A DNA stretch of 64,000 bases, taken from positions 124,001-188,000 of the forward strand of contig NZ_BDQM01000005.1 of NCBI RefSeq assembly GCF_002207865.1, read 5' to 3'. The position numbers were made by a program, and so were the translations under genes. Shown one piece after another: positions 34,021 to 43,149 of this stretch. Positions within the stretch are counted from its first letter, which is position 1, and every line of letters begins with the position of its first letter. Under the pieces are notes generated by a model. That model had not been told where the DNA came from. It saw nothing but the letters and a program-made list of their open reading frames with translations, and searched no databases. The DNA is from Colwellia marinimaniae (GTDB taxonomy: Bacteria > Pseudomonadota > Gammaproteobacteria > Enterobacterales > Alteromonadaceae).

Positions 34021-36686
34021 TACTGTTGGTAATTAAAGCTTGCCTTAAGTTTGATTTGATCAAGGGAAGTGCCAAGTAAGACTTCAAAATCCCCCGCCTC
34101 AGCCAACCAATCATTAGTGTTTATATCCCAAAAAGATAAATCACGTTTATTCAGCGATATACTGATTTGTTTACTTTCACCTGGCGCTAAGAATACCTTG
34201 GTAAAACCTTTCAATTCTTTTGCTGGTCTATCAACACTGGATTCAACGTCATGTAGATATAATTGCACCACCTCGGCGCCAGCGACCTTGCCGGTATTTT
34301 TAAGCATTGCGGTCACGGTAATACCTTCATCCGCAGTAATACTTGCTGCCGATAAGGCAATATCCGTTAAGGTAAATTTGGTATATGAAAGGCCATGACC
34401 AAAAACGAAGGTAGGTTTTATTTTTTGTTGTTCAAACCAACGATAACCAATAAAAACGCCTTCGGTGTATAGACTTTCTTTGGCGTTATAATCGTTTAAG
34501 GCAATGGGCGCGGTATCTTCAAGGCGAGCCGGCAGGGTAATTGGCATTTTACCACTGGGATTAACAGCTCCGGTTAGAATATCGGCAAAAGCATGACCCG
34601 CTTCCATTCCGCCATACCAACCCCACACAATCGCGTTAGCTTGCGCTGCCCAAGGCATTGCCACTGCTGAGCCGGCAACAAGGAAGACCACGGTTTTTTC
34701 ATTGGCGGCAATCAAGTTACTAATAATTTCATCTTGAGAGTTAGGTAGTTTCATATCAGGGCGATCAATTGACTCCCGGTCATCTCCATGGCTCAAACCG
34801 CCAAAATAGATAACGACATCGGCTTGTTTAGCGGCAGCAATATACTCAGCTTCACTAGCAAATAATTCGCCCGGCGCATTCCAACCTAAAGTGAAGTGTT
34901 CACTGCCATCATATTCAATTTCAAAGCTATAAGATTTACCCGCGATTAACTCAATAGCATGAGTTAAGGCAATAACCTTACTTTTATTCATTGCGTTAGC
35001 AGATTCCGCAGCATTAATTTGATGAGTTATAACAATGTCATCATTTATTTTTAATTGAAAATTACCCAAGGTTTCCACGTTCAATTGATGCAAACCTGTC
35101 ATTAAAGGTTTAATTTTTGCAGCCATAGTGATGTACTGAGTATTGGCAATATTGCTAGCGTTAGCTGGCGCTATGGCTTTAAACTTTGAATCAACTATCC
35201 AAGATTGTTCGGTTAAGTTTAACCGTGCTTTTTCAACAAAATATGAAATATTCCATGCAGGTGTACCGGTCCAATGACGACTCTCAACATAATCACTGGC
35301 AATAGCCGCTAAGTCACTGCTGCGCGCTCTCATCACAGTAATATTTACCTGTTCGCCAAAGTGTGCTTTTAAGCCTGCTAACGGAGTGACTTCATATAAA
35401 GATTTTACTTCTGATGAGCCGCCACCCGTGCCATGTTTTTTATCGGCATTCGGGCCAAGTACCAGTATGTTTTTCAGTTTTTTTATATCTAAGGGTAATA
35501 CCGCTTTAGCGCCAACAAGGTCATTTTTCAATAACACCACACCTTCGGTGGCAATTTTACGGGCGGCAGCTTGATGTGCTTTAGTATTTCTAGCACCCGG
35601 TAAGCGATTTTCATCGTACATACCTATGGTATGTTGCACTCTTAAAATGCGCCTAGCTTTTTCATCGGCGACTGATTCAGGGATTTTACCCGCTTGGATC
35701 ATCTCTAGAAAAGGTTTTGCCAAAAAGTAATCTTGGTAATCGGCAACGTCGGTGCCCATTTCTAAATCTAAGCCATTAACAGCGGCATCATAGGTATTAA
35801 TATCAACATGCCAATCGGTCAGTAAAACGCCTTGATAACCCCACTCACCTTTTAATATATCCATGATCAAGTGTTTGCTTTGATTAGCATTAGTACCATA
35901 GTATTGGTTGTATGAGCCCATCATGCCAAGCACTCCTGCTTCTTTAACCGCCGCTTCAAAGGCGGGTAAATATACTTCTCTTAACGTGCGTTCATCCGGT
36001 TTGGCATTAACACCGGTGCGGTTTAGCTCTTGGGTGTTTAAGGCATAATGTTTAACCGTTGCGGCAACATCATTGGCTTGAATAGCTTTAATTTGTGGAA
36101 CCACTAACGTGGCCGCTAAAATAGGATCTTCACCCATGTATTCAAAGTTTCTGCCGTATAAAGGTAAGCGCGCTAAGTTAACCCCAGGGCCTAAAATAAA
36201 ATCTTTTTTTCTATGGCGGGCTTCAGCACCTAACACTTGCCCATGTAGGCGAGCCATCTCAACATCCCAACTAGCCGCAACTGAGGTAAGGTGAGGTAAA
36301 TAAGTGGCATAATCATCGCTCCAACCCGCCGATGCCCAAGTATGGCGTTCTATTTGATGACGGACACCGTGAGGACCATCAGATAACCACATTTCAGGAA
36401 TGCCGACACGATCAATGGCATTGATATGAAATTTACCACTAGCATGGGCCAAAGAAACTTTTTCTGGCAAGGTCATTTTTGCCAGTAAAGTTTCAACATC
36501 TTGCTCTACTGTCGCTAGGCGATCTTCAGCTGGCGCCACATCTTGCTTGGCTGCTTTATTTGCGCCTACATTAGTGATATTGGCTTCATTGTCATTTACA
36601 CAGCCACTAAGCGCTGTGCTTAGCGTAAGTAGCGCAGAAACAAGCATGGTGCTTTTTAGTCTACCTTTGATAAATAGTGCTTTCAT
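34020..36686 (-). CDS. GH3 beta-glucosidase lipoprotein with PA14 insert
   Basis: An 888-residue GH3 enzyme that releases glucose from beta-glucosides, anchored as a lipoprotein (LSGC, Cys29). Order: the GH3 N-terminal barrel with nucleophile Asp291 (LLTDWHVD), the start of the GH3 C domain, a PA14 module inserted at about residues 470-620 (TGLHQLNVETLGNFQLKIND), the rest of the C domain (SHGDDRESIDRPDM), and a fibronectin III-like tail (KNTGKVAGAEVVQLYL). PA14-bearing GH3 enzymes often favour short oligosaccharides because the insert covers the active-site pocket. A perfect LacI-type operator lies 35-65 bp before the gene. The stop codon is touched by the end of a repeat element. Confidence 0.95.
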   Translation of the reverse strand: MKALFIKGRLKSTMLVSALLTLSTALSGCVNDNEANITNVGANKAAKQDVAPAEDRLATVEQDVETLLAKMTLPEKVSLAHASGKFHINAIDRVGIPEMWLSDGPHGVRHQIERHTWASAGWSDDYATYLPHLTSVAASWDVEMARLHGQVLGAEARHRKKDFILGPGVNLARLPLYGRNFEYMGEDPILAATLVVPQIKAIQANDVAATVKHYALNTQELNRTGVNAKPDERTLREVYLPAFEAAVKEAGVLGMMGSYNQYYGTNANQSKHLIMDILKGEWGYQGVLLTDWHVDINTYDAAVNGLDLEMGTDVADYQDYFLAKPFLEMIQAGKIPESVADEKARRILRVQHTIGMYDENRLPGARNTKAHQAAARKIATEGVVLLKNDLVGAKAVLPLDIKKLKNILVLGPNADKKHGTGGGSSEVKSLYEVTPLAGLKAHFGEQVNITVMRARSSDLAAIASDYVESRHWTGTPAWNISYFVEKARLNLTEQSWIVDSKFKAIAPANASNIANTQYITMAAKIKPLMTGLHQLNVETLGNFQLKINDDIVITHQINAAESANAMNKSKVIALTHAIELIAGKSYSFEIEYDGSEHFTLGWNAPGELFASEAEYIAAAKQADVVIYFGGLSHGDDRESIDRPDMKLPNSQDEIISNLIAANEKTVVFLVAGSAVAMPWAAQANAIVWGWYGGMEAGHAFADILTGAVNPSGKMPITLPARLEDTAPIALNDYNAKESLYTEGVFIGYRWFEQQKIKPTFVFGHGLSYTKFTLTDIALSAASITADEGITVTAMLKNTGKVAGAEVVQLYLHDVESSVDRPAKELKGFTKVFLAPGESKQISISLNKRDLSFWDINTNDWLAEAGDFEVLLGTSLDQIKLKASFNYQQ

Positions 36687-36720
36687 TAACTAACCTTTTT
36701 CAACGTCTTTATTTAGGATG

Positions 36721-36752
36721 AACAATAAATGTAAGCGCTTACATTTATTGTT
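36721..36752. promoter_or_regulatory. LacI-type operator inside a perfect 32-bp palindrome
   Basis: TGTAAGCGCTTACA at 36730-36743 is flanked by AACAATAAA and its exact inverse TTTATTGTT, so the whole 36721-36752 segment is a perfect palindrome. It sits directly upstream of the GH3-PA14 gene. Confidence 0.85.
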
Positions 36753-36829
36753 CTAACATAATATCTACCGATATATTTAGCAAGTAAATATTGCTCTTGA
36801 TAATAATTTTTACTCAGCTAACTACTTAG

Positions 36830-38356
36830 CTATGCCTTGCAGTACTTAGCAATAAAGTCTTTTTGCATTGGCATTGTCGCTACTGATTTTTGAATGACTG
36901 AATGTATATGTTTTAACCTGCGTTCAATCTCATCTTCAGGTAGTGCATCAACTAACGGATGATAACCACTAGGCGTTAGCCCTTGGCCATGCATAACAGC
37001 TAACCAAGATGTCTCATTAAAGAGTTCATTGTCTTGACGATAAATACGACCATTAGCTTGGTATAAAGCCATCTTAGCTTGTAATCGTTCTGAAACTTGC
37101 AACTTCTGACAATCACGCCAAAACTCTGAATCATCACGGTCGGTGGCTTTATAATGTAAAACGATAAAATCACGGATATATTCAAGCTCAGTTTTCGACT
37201 GTGCATTAAAGGTATCAATATCTATTTGGTTAAAACCTTGATGAGGAAATAAAGCCATTAACTTGGCAATCGACGATTGAATAAGGTGTAAACCAGTAGA
37301 TTCTAGTGGCTCAACAAAGCCCGCGGAAAGACCAATAGCAATACAGTTTTTATGCCAAGCTTTTTTACGTACCCCCGTTGTCCAGCGCAAGAAATTTGGC
37401 TCGCCGATGGGTTCACCTTCCATTTGCGCGATTAATATTTTAACGGCTGCTTCGTCACTAACAAACTTACTTGGATAGACATAACCGTTACCTACCCTGT
37501 GTTGCAGAGGAATTCGCCAAATCCAGCCAGCTTTTTGTGCCTTGGCTTGAGTAAATGGATGCAAGACCTCCGTTTCTTTAGCCAAACAGGGTATAGCCAC
37601 GGCTCGATTACAGGGCAAGACATCACTCCAGTCATCAAAGCCGGTTTTCAGTGCGCCTTCAATTAACAAGGCTTTGAAACCACTACAATCAATAAATAAA
37701 TCTGCTGTTACCCGCTCACCATCCTCCAACAGTAAGCTGTCAATAAAGCCATCACTGTCTCGAAGTGAAACATCGACGACCTTAGCTTCAGTGCGATTTA
37801 CGCCACGCTCAATAGCATAATCACGCAAATAATCTGCATATAAGGTGGCATCAAAATGAAAAGCGTAATTAATTTTAGATAACGGAGAATTACCCATATT
37901 CTGCGGACGGATAAATTTTCCTTGTCGTGCCGCGACTGCCGCTAATGAATATTCTTCAAGGTCAGGGCTTTTACCTTGTTGATGCATTTTCAACCAATAA
38001 TGATGGAACTGAATGGCATCCATATTAGTGCCATGCTCGCCAAAGGGATGCATATAAGCACCGCCATTTTTGGTCCAATCAATAAATTCGATACCTAACT
38101 TAAAAGTAGCGCTAGTTTTTTTAACAAAATCATTTTCGTCTATGCCGAGAATTTTATTAAACAGTGATATTTGCGGAATGGTGGCTTCACCCACGGAAAC
38201 ACTACCTATTTGATCAGATTCAATTAAGCGTATAGCACAGTAATTTTTACCTAATATTTTAGCTAAGGTTGCGGCGGTCATCCAACCAGCGGTGCCACCA
38301 CCAACAATAACTATGTTGTTAATTTTATTTTGCTGCTTTGCTTGTTCTTGCTGCAT
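36830..38356 (-). CDS. Tryptophan-halogenase-family flavoprotein (1 of 3)
   Basis: A 508-residue FAD-dependent halogenase-fold protein. The FAD loop GGGTAG is at residues 19-24, the GEATIP block at 56-61, the conserved Lys86 (ATFKLGIEF, equal to PrnA Lys79), the GWIWRIP motif of flavin halogenases, and EPLESTGLHL with the Glu-Ser pair. It lies 169 bp behind a TonB-dependent receptor on the same strand, the usual setting of these proteins in Alteromonadales and Xanthomonadales glycan loci. A classical role on free tryptophan is unlikely; no natural-product gene is near. The true substrate of TonB-linked members is not established here. Confidence 0.9.
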   Translation of the reverse strand: MQQEQAKQQNKINNIVIVGGGTAGWMTAATLAKILGKNYCAIRLIESDQIGSVSVGEATIPQISLFNKILGIDENDFVKKTSATFKLGIEFIDWTKNGGAYMHPFGEHGTNMDAIQFHHYWLKMHQQGKSPDLEEYSLAAVAARQGKFIRPQNMGNSPLSKINYAFHFDATLYADYLRDYAIERGVNRTEAKVVDVSLRDSDGFIDSLLLEDGERVTADLFIDCSGFKALLIEGALKTGFDDWSDVLPCNRAVAIPCLAKETEVLHPFTQAKAQKAGWIWRIPLQHRVGNGYVYPSKFVSDEAAVKILIAQMEGEPIGEPNFLRWTTGVRKKAWHKNCIAIGLSAGFVEPLESTGLHLIQSSIAKLMALFPHQGFNQIDIDTFNAQSKTELEYIRDFIVLHYKATDRDDSEFWRDCQKLQVSERLQAKMALYQANGRIYRQDNELFNETSWLAVMHGQGLTPSGYHPLVDALPEDEIERRLKHIHSVIQKSVATMPMQKDFIAKYCKA

Positions 38357-38525
38357 AGCTGCCTCCCAGAAAAAATAGAGCGAGGAGCCGACCCTACTAC
38401 TTCGTAGAAAAGTAGCGCCGGCGAAGGGGTGATAAGTGTCGATGTTAACAATCCCCCAAATAAGCGTGGCGATTCAATACGGTCATATACATTGAAGCGC
38501 CATTTTACACTTTCTAAGCAAGGTG

Positions 38526-41500
38526 CTAGAAAGTAGCTTTTACCACTAGGCTATAACGACGGTCATTGGTAAACCAAGAACGGGTCACCTTGTCACCTTG
38601 CTGATTTACTTGCATCTCAGTTTCAGTAATATTGTTGTTCAAATTAGTACCTTGCATACCAATTTTCCAATTATCACTTACATCCCAAAAGATTGAAGCA
38701 TCTAGCTGGCCATTAGCTGTATTATAAATAGGCAGCTTGGTGATAACATCACGGGTAGTTAACAAGTAATCTGAACGCCAGTTGTAAGCAATACGTGCTG
38801 AGATACCAAACTTCTCATACAACAAGGCTGCATTAGCATTTTGCTCTGAAAGTCCTTGCAGTGGTAAATCAGTAAAGGCGATATCACCCGCCTCATCTGA
38901 ATCACTACTTGAGTTATTCAAACCTGAATTAGGTGAACCATCCTCATTGATGTGGGTATAGTTTAATTGCACACCTAGACCTGAGAAGGCACCGGGTAGC
39001 GCATCAAAAAATTGTTGGTAAGACACTTCAAAACCCGCGATAGTACCTTTACCACCATTGGTTGCGCCGGCCACTTCTACTTCTTGAGTGACACCATTGT
39101 TAGTGTAATCATTATAGGTAAAGCCGTTAACAAAGTAGTTGCTTATATCTTTATAAAACAAGGTAGAGGTTAATGAACCAGCTTCTGCAAAATACCATTC
39201 CAATGACAAATCATAGTTGTAAGATTCCATTGGTTTTAATAAAGGGTTACCTGAGCTTGCGGTATAACGTTCATACTCTGCATAAATTGGCACAGGCTCA
39301 TCTCCTTCCGGCACGTTAGGATCAAAGGTTACCCTCTGATCTGCTCCGCCAATGCTGACATAATTTCGAAGATTTCCTAATGAAGGCAAGGCGATGGCTT
39401 CAGAGAAAGCAAAACGCACCAATAACTCATCAGTAAGGTTTAATTTAAAGTTAACACTCGGCAGTACTTTAGTATATTGACCTATCGATTGGGTCACTAT
39501 AGAAGCATTATTACCAAAAGCGGCCTGTTCAGCATTTAAGACGTTAGCTATATCTTTGTCATTCTTTGGCACATCATCGGGATAACTAATGAAACCGTCG
39601 GTGGTATTATCCAGTCTCACGTATCTTAAACCGATATTAGCACTGTAATCCATGCCTGAAAAATCGCCTTCAAAATTTAGCTTGGCATAAAAAGCAGTAC
39701 TTTCTTCTTGGGTGACATTAATTTCGTTACCGACAAAGTGTCCCGTTGCATCGTCGCGGTCGGCTAAAGGATTCCAACCCCAAGCAACGGCTTTAGCACC
39801 AGCTAAGGCGTCATTTAATCCTGAGTAGTTTTGTACCATGGACAGCGAGGGGAATAAGAAAGTATTACCACCTTCGGTATTTAATACACCGCCACGAGCG
39901 AAGTTATCAAAACTTACTTCATCATAAGGCACATCAGTATCTGCATACCAAATATTGTGATCAGCCCACGCTTCAGACAATACCCCCCAGTTATACGTTG
40001 ATTGTCTGGTAGTTTGTTGACGATTTGAGTAACGAGCACCTAGTTCAATCGACTTAACAATGCTGTTATCAAAGGTATATTCAATATCCAAACGAGTGGC
40101 AAATTCTTCGCCTTCATTATCCGAAATATGGTCCATAGCGCTACGCCAAAAGTTAGTGCTTGGATCAGTAAATGGTGTACCTGGCGTATGATCGGCTTGT
40201 CCATCGTAAGCAGGATGTAGCAGGCTAATCTTTGGTAAGCCGCTGCCACGCAAGTCCATGCCAACTACGGCACGAGTTGCGCCCATGACAGAAACATCTT
40301 CAATGGCCATGGTTGCGTAAATATATTGCACATCAAAGTTAATGGCCAGTGAATCGTTTGGCGTGAACTTAGCATTAAAGCTGTAATCATTTACAATTGA
40401 TTCTTCATTACGTACCCGGGTTACCATAGTATGTTGCATACCGTAGCGTTGTGGTGAACCATCGCCACGCCAGCCAGCTTCAGAGGTAATGATACCGTTT
40501 TCAAAAGTACCATTATCATCAAAATCAAAGCTAGTACCATCAACAGGTTTCAGGTTTACTTTCGAATCACCATCGTCCATTTCTATCGCGTTTTCATTCC
40601 ATGCTAGAGTAGCTTGCGAACGAATGAATTCACCGGTTAATACGATAGTTTTAGCGGTGTTTTCCCATTGCAATGACGTGGCAAAACCATCTCGTTCTTT
40701 ATCATCTTGTTTCTTACTTAAGCGAGCTGATTGAGGAACGTACTTACTGTTATCCCACTCTTGCTGTTCATATTTACCTGCTTGTACGCCGTTTGACTCG
40801 ACTTTTATTTCTGAATGAGAGAAGTTAGCCAAAAAGCCAAAACGACCTATATCTGTGGTCCATATATCACTATAAAGGACAGAAAAAGTTGGCGCGGTCT
40901 CTTCACGTAAATCGGTATAAGTGACATCAGCGGAGAAAGAAAATACCCGACCATCAGCATCAAACGCCTTACGGGTATTAAGGTTTACCGTACCCGCTAT
41001 ACCGCCTTCAATCATGTCAGCGGTTTGGTTTTTAAATACTTCCACCGAGCCCATTAATTCAGGTGATATATCTTGAAAACCTAAACCTCGACCCGAATCA
41101 GCAGAAAAAGCATCTCTGCCATTAAATTCACTGCGTACATGTGTTAAACCACGCACAACAACACCACCACCTTCAACACCAAAGTGATCGGGATCATCTG
41201 CGGCGGCAAAGCGTTCAATAGCAACCCCCGGCATACGAGAAATAGCTTCTAATACACTTCTGTCTGGCATAGAGCCCATATCAGCAGCAGAAATAGCATC
41301 CATTACCGTATCCGCATTCATTTTCATGTTTTGTGCTGAAATTAAATTACCGCGTTGGCCTTTAACCTCGATGACTTCAATGGCTTCTTCTTTGGCTTTT
41401 TTATTTGTTTCGTCTGCGGCATTAGCTGAAACCGAACTTAGTCCAATAATTGCCAAGGCGATTAAAGAATACTTAAAGGCATTATGCTTAGTTACATTTT

Positions 41501-41534
41501 CCTGTTGTTTTTGCTGATAGAGTGTTTTTTTCAT
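38526..41534 (-). CDS. TonB-dependent receptor, TonB-Xanth-Caul type
   Basis: A 1,002-residue outer-membrane receptor for energy-driven uptake, probably of oligosaccharides. A long N-terminal signal region ends near SSVSANA. A TonB-box-like stretch (EAIEVIEVKGQR) leads to the plug (MNADTVMDAISAADMGSMPD, MPGVAIERF, GGVVVRGL, GGIAGTVNLNT), then a beta barrel ending YSLVVKATF with the terminal Phe. The sequence style is that of the TonB-Xanth-Caul receptors seen in polysaccharide loci. A GGGGA ribosome site precedes the ATG. It heads the unit with the first halogenase-like gene. No LacI-type operator was found upstream. Confidence 0.94.
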   Translation of the reverse strand: MKKTLYQQKQQENVTKHNAFKYSLIALAIIGLSSVSANAADETNKKAKEEAIEVIEVKGQRGNLISAQNMKMNADTVMDAISAADMGSMPDRSVLEAISRMPGVAIERFAAADDPDHFGVEGGGVVVRGLTHVRSEFNGRDAFSADSGRGLGFQDISPELMGSVEVFKNQTADMIEGGIAGTVNLNTRKAFDADGRVFSFSADVTYTDLREETAPTFSVLYSDIWTTDIGRFGFLANFSHSEIKVESNGVQAGKYEQQEWDNSKYVPQSARLSKKQDDKERDGFATSLQWENTAKTIVLTGEFIRSQATLAWNENAIEMDDGDSKVNLKPVDGTSFDFDDNGTFENGIITSEAGWRGDGSPQRYGMQHTMVTRVRNEESIVNDYSFNAKFTPNDSLAINFDVQYIYATMAIEDVSVMGATRAVVGMDLRGSGLPKISLLHPAYDGQADHTPGTPFTDPSTNFWRSAMDHISDNEGEEFATRLDIEYTFDNSIVKSIELGARYSNRQQTTRQSTYNWGVLSEAWADHNIWYADTDVPYDEVSFDNFARGGVLNTEGGNTFLFPSLSMVQNYSGLNDALAGAKAVAWGWNPLADRDDATGHFVGNEINVTQEESTAFYAKLNFEGDFSGMDYSANIGLRYVRLDNTTDGFISYPDDVPKNDKDIANVLNAEQAAFGNNASIVTQSIGQYTKVLPSVNFKLNLTDELLVRFAFSEAIALPSLGNLRNYVSIGGADQRVTFDPNVPEGDEPVPIYAEYERYTASSGNPLLKPMESYNYDLSLEWYFAEAGSLTSTLFYKDISNYFVNGFTYNDYTNNGVTQEVEVAGATNGGKGTIAGFEVSYQQFFDALPGAFSGLGVQLNYTHINEDGSPNSGLNNSSSDSDEAGDIAFTDLPLQGLSEQNANAALLYEKFGISARIAYNWRSDYLLTTRDVITKLPIYNTANGQLDASIFWDVSDNWKIGMQGTNLNNNITETEMQVNQQGDKVTRSWFTNDRRYSLVVKATF

Positions 41535-41825
41535 TTAAATTTCCCCTGATATGGTTCATACCAAATGCTCAAATTGTTATTGTTTTCAAGTATGAATCTT
41601 ATTATTAGTGATTGGCTTTTTAGCCAGTTGGCACAGTAGCAATCACAATCAGGGCATTCGTCTTATCTTAGAAAAAATCTCTACATTGAACGTTCAACTT
41701 TATGCATTCAGATATTTATACTTATAAATACATCTACCTCATTGTTATTTAACAACTTTATTTGTTGTTTGTTTTTTACCCAGCTCACTAAAACAAGCAT
41801 ATTTAACTGAATCGTACCGACTAGG

Positions 41826-42605
41826 CTAGTTAATCAAGGTCAATTTTTGAAAAACATCGGCGGTGATATAACCTAAATTCTTATTACCATTAACCGCTTT
41901 AATATCTATCGAGCCAATAAAATGTTCGCGCTCTTTACTGCCATCGTTATCACAATAAGCCAACATAAAGCCGAGCTCTTTCCCTAGGGATAATTTTACT
42001 GGCTGCGGCTTTTTCTTTTGCGTGTTTGTTTGCATCGGCATTTGCATTTGCATAGTAAAACTATCGTCATAAACTCGCACGGCTAGCTCCCAGATAACTT
42101 TATGTGGTGATTTTTCGCTGCGACGCCATTTACTGGTTATATGATCGTTTAACAAGACAAAATTATCCGAGCCGTCGGCATTTTTTTCGCCGATATCCAC
42201 CACCTGATTATCAAGGGCAATATGATAAGCAAAAGCATTAAAATTAAACTGGTGATTACCACCTGAGCCATCTTCATCAATAAAGACTTCTAAACAATCA
42301 TCATGCCAATATAAATGACGAGGATCGGCATGTTGATCAAATAAAATATCATCAGTAATTTCTACCAATAAATATAATTGCTCTTCATCCCACATTATTT
42401 TAAATCGACCACTAAAATCTGCAGCACTCGGTTGTGTACCCAAAATGAGTTTATCTATTGGCTGCCATTTAGCTAACTGCCAACTGACTTCATCGGCAAT
42501 ACCATCAATATTCATTTTTCCTACTGCTTTTACCGCTTCCAGCGCAGATACATGAATAGAGCAAAGCATTAATAAAGTGCTGATAAATTTAATATAATTA
42601 CGCAT
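41826..42605 (-). CDS. Exported CBM9-like carbohydrate-binding protein
   Basis: A 259-residue exported protein with one CBM9/DOMON-like beta sandwich. After a signal peptide (ending HVSALEA), the body starts GKMNIDGIADEVSWQLAKW, the opening of the CBM9-like family, and continues FKIMWDEEQLYLLVEITDD and YWHDDCLEVFIDEDGSGG, the most conserved part. Such modules bind sugar ends or carry heme or other cofactors in redox partners; no heme ligand set is obvious. The ATG at 42605 overlaps the gluconokinase stop by eight bases. As the last gene of the GH94 operon, it may bind the operon's substrate in the periplasm. Confidence 0.82.
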   Translation of the reverse strand: MRNYIKFISTLLMLCSIHVSALEAVKAVGKMNIDGIADEVSWQLAKWQPIDKLILGTQPSAADFSGRFKIMWDEEQLYLLVEITDDILFDQHADPRHLYWHDDCLEVFIDEDGSGGNHQFNFNAFAYHIALDNQVVDIGEKNADGSDNFVLLNDHITSKWRRSEKSPHKVIWELAVRVYDDSFTMQMQMPMQTNTQKKKPQPVKLSLGKELGFMLAYCDNDGSKEREHFIGSIDIKAVNGNKNLGYITADVFQKLTLIN

Positions 42606-43149
42606 TGTTAATTTTCCTGGTAATGAGCTGAGCAAGTTTATTTATTTCATCGGCCACTAATAAAAATGGTCGGTCACTATTGACTGAGCTAATATCTTGC
42701 TCTCTGAGCAAGGGTGACTCCATGGCGGCAAATTGGCTAGCAAGTAATGCCGGTGAAAAAAAGTGATTTTCTCGTTGAGAAATCCGCTTGGCAATGACAG
42801 CCTGATCGCCGATAAGATAGAAAAAATGACAATAAAAAGGCAGTGTTCTAAATAAGTCCCTGTGGGCCGATTTCAAGCCGGAATAGGCCAAAGCCACGGA
42901 TTTACCCTGCTGATGAAGACAATTTAACTTTGCTATGATAGTCGTGAGCCAAGGTATCCTCATCTCATCGGTTAATGGTTTATTGTCTGCCATATGCTTT
43001 TTAGCTTGTTCGCTATGAAAGTCATCGGCATCGATAAAAGTGAGGGCAAGTTCCTCAGCCATTTTCTTAGCTAGGGTAGATTTTCCGGAGCCACTCACCC
43101 CCATCACAATAAATAACCGTAACCGTGATGGCTGCGTTAGCTTAATCAT
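42598..43149 (-). CDS. gntK: Gluconokinase
   Basis: A 183-residue kinase of the GntK (thermoresistant gluconokinase) type, forming 6-phosphogluconate from gluconate and ATP. The P-loop MGVSGSGKST is followed by FIDADDFHS and NKPLTDEMRIPWL, the hallmark GntK blocks, and by ALAYSGLKSAHRD (Cys/Ser-AL-K-Y/R-RD region). I chose ATG 43149, overlapping the GH94 stop by eight bases, instead of the longer frame to 43182. Overlaps on both sides show tight translational coupling. Its place directly after a GH94 phosphorylase indicates that the phosphorylase releases gluconate. Confidence 0.93.
   Translation of the reverse strand: MIKLTQPSRLRLFIVMGVSGSGKSTLAKKMAEELALTFIDADDFHSEQAKKHMADNKPLTDEMRIPWLTTIIAKLNCLHQQGKSVALAYSGLKSAHRDLFRTLPFYCHFFYLIGDQAVIAKRISQRENHFFSPALLASQFAAMESPLLREQDISSVNSDRPFLLVADEINKLAQLITRKINNA

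Noticed and set aside
36830..38356. Halogenated natural-product gene cluster
   Set aside because: No polyketide, peptide synthetase, flavin reductase or tryptophan pathway genes are nearby; the setting is a TonB/glycoside hydrolase locus.
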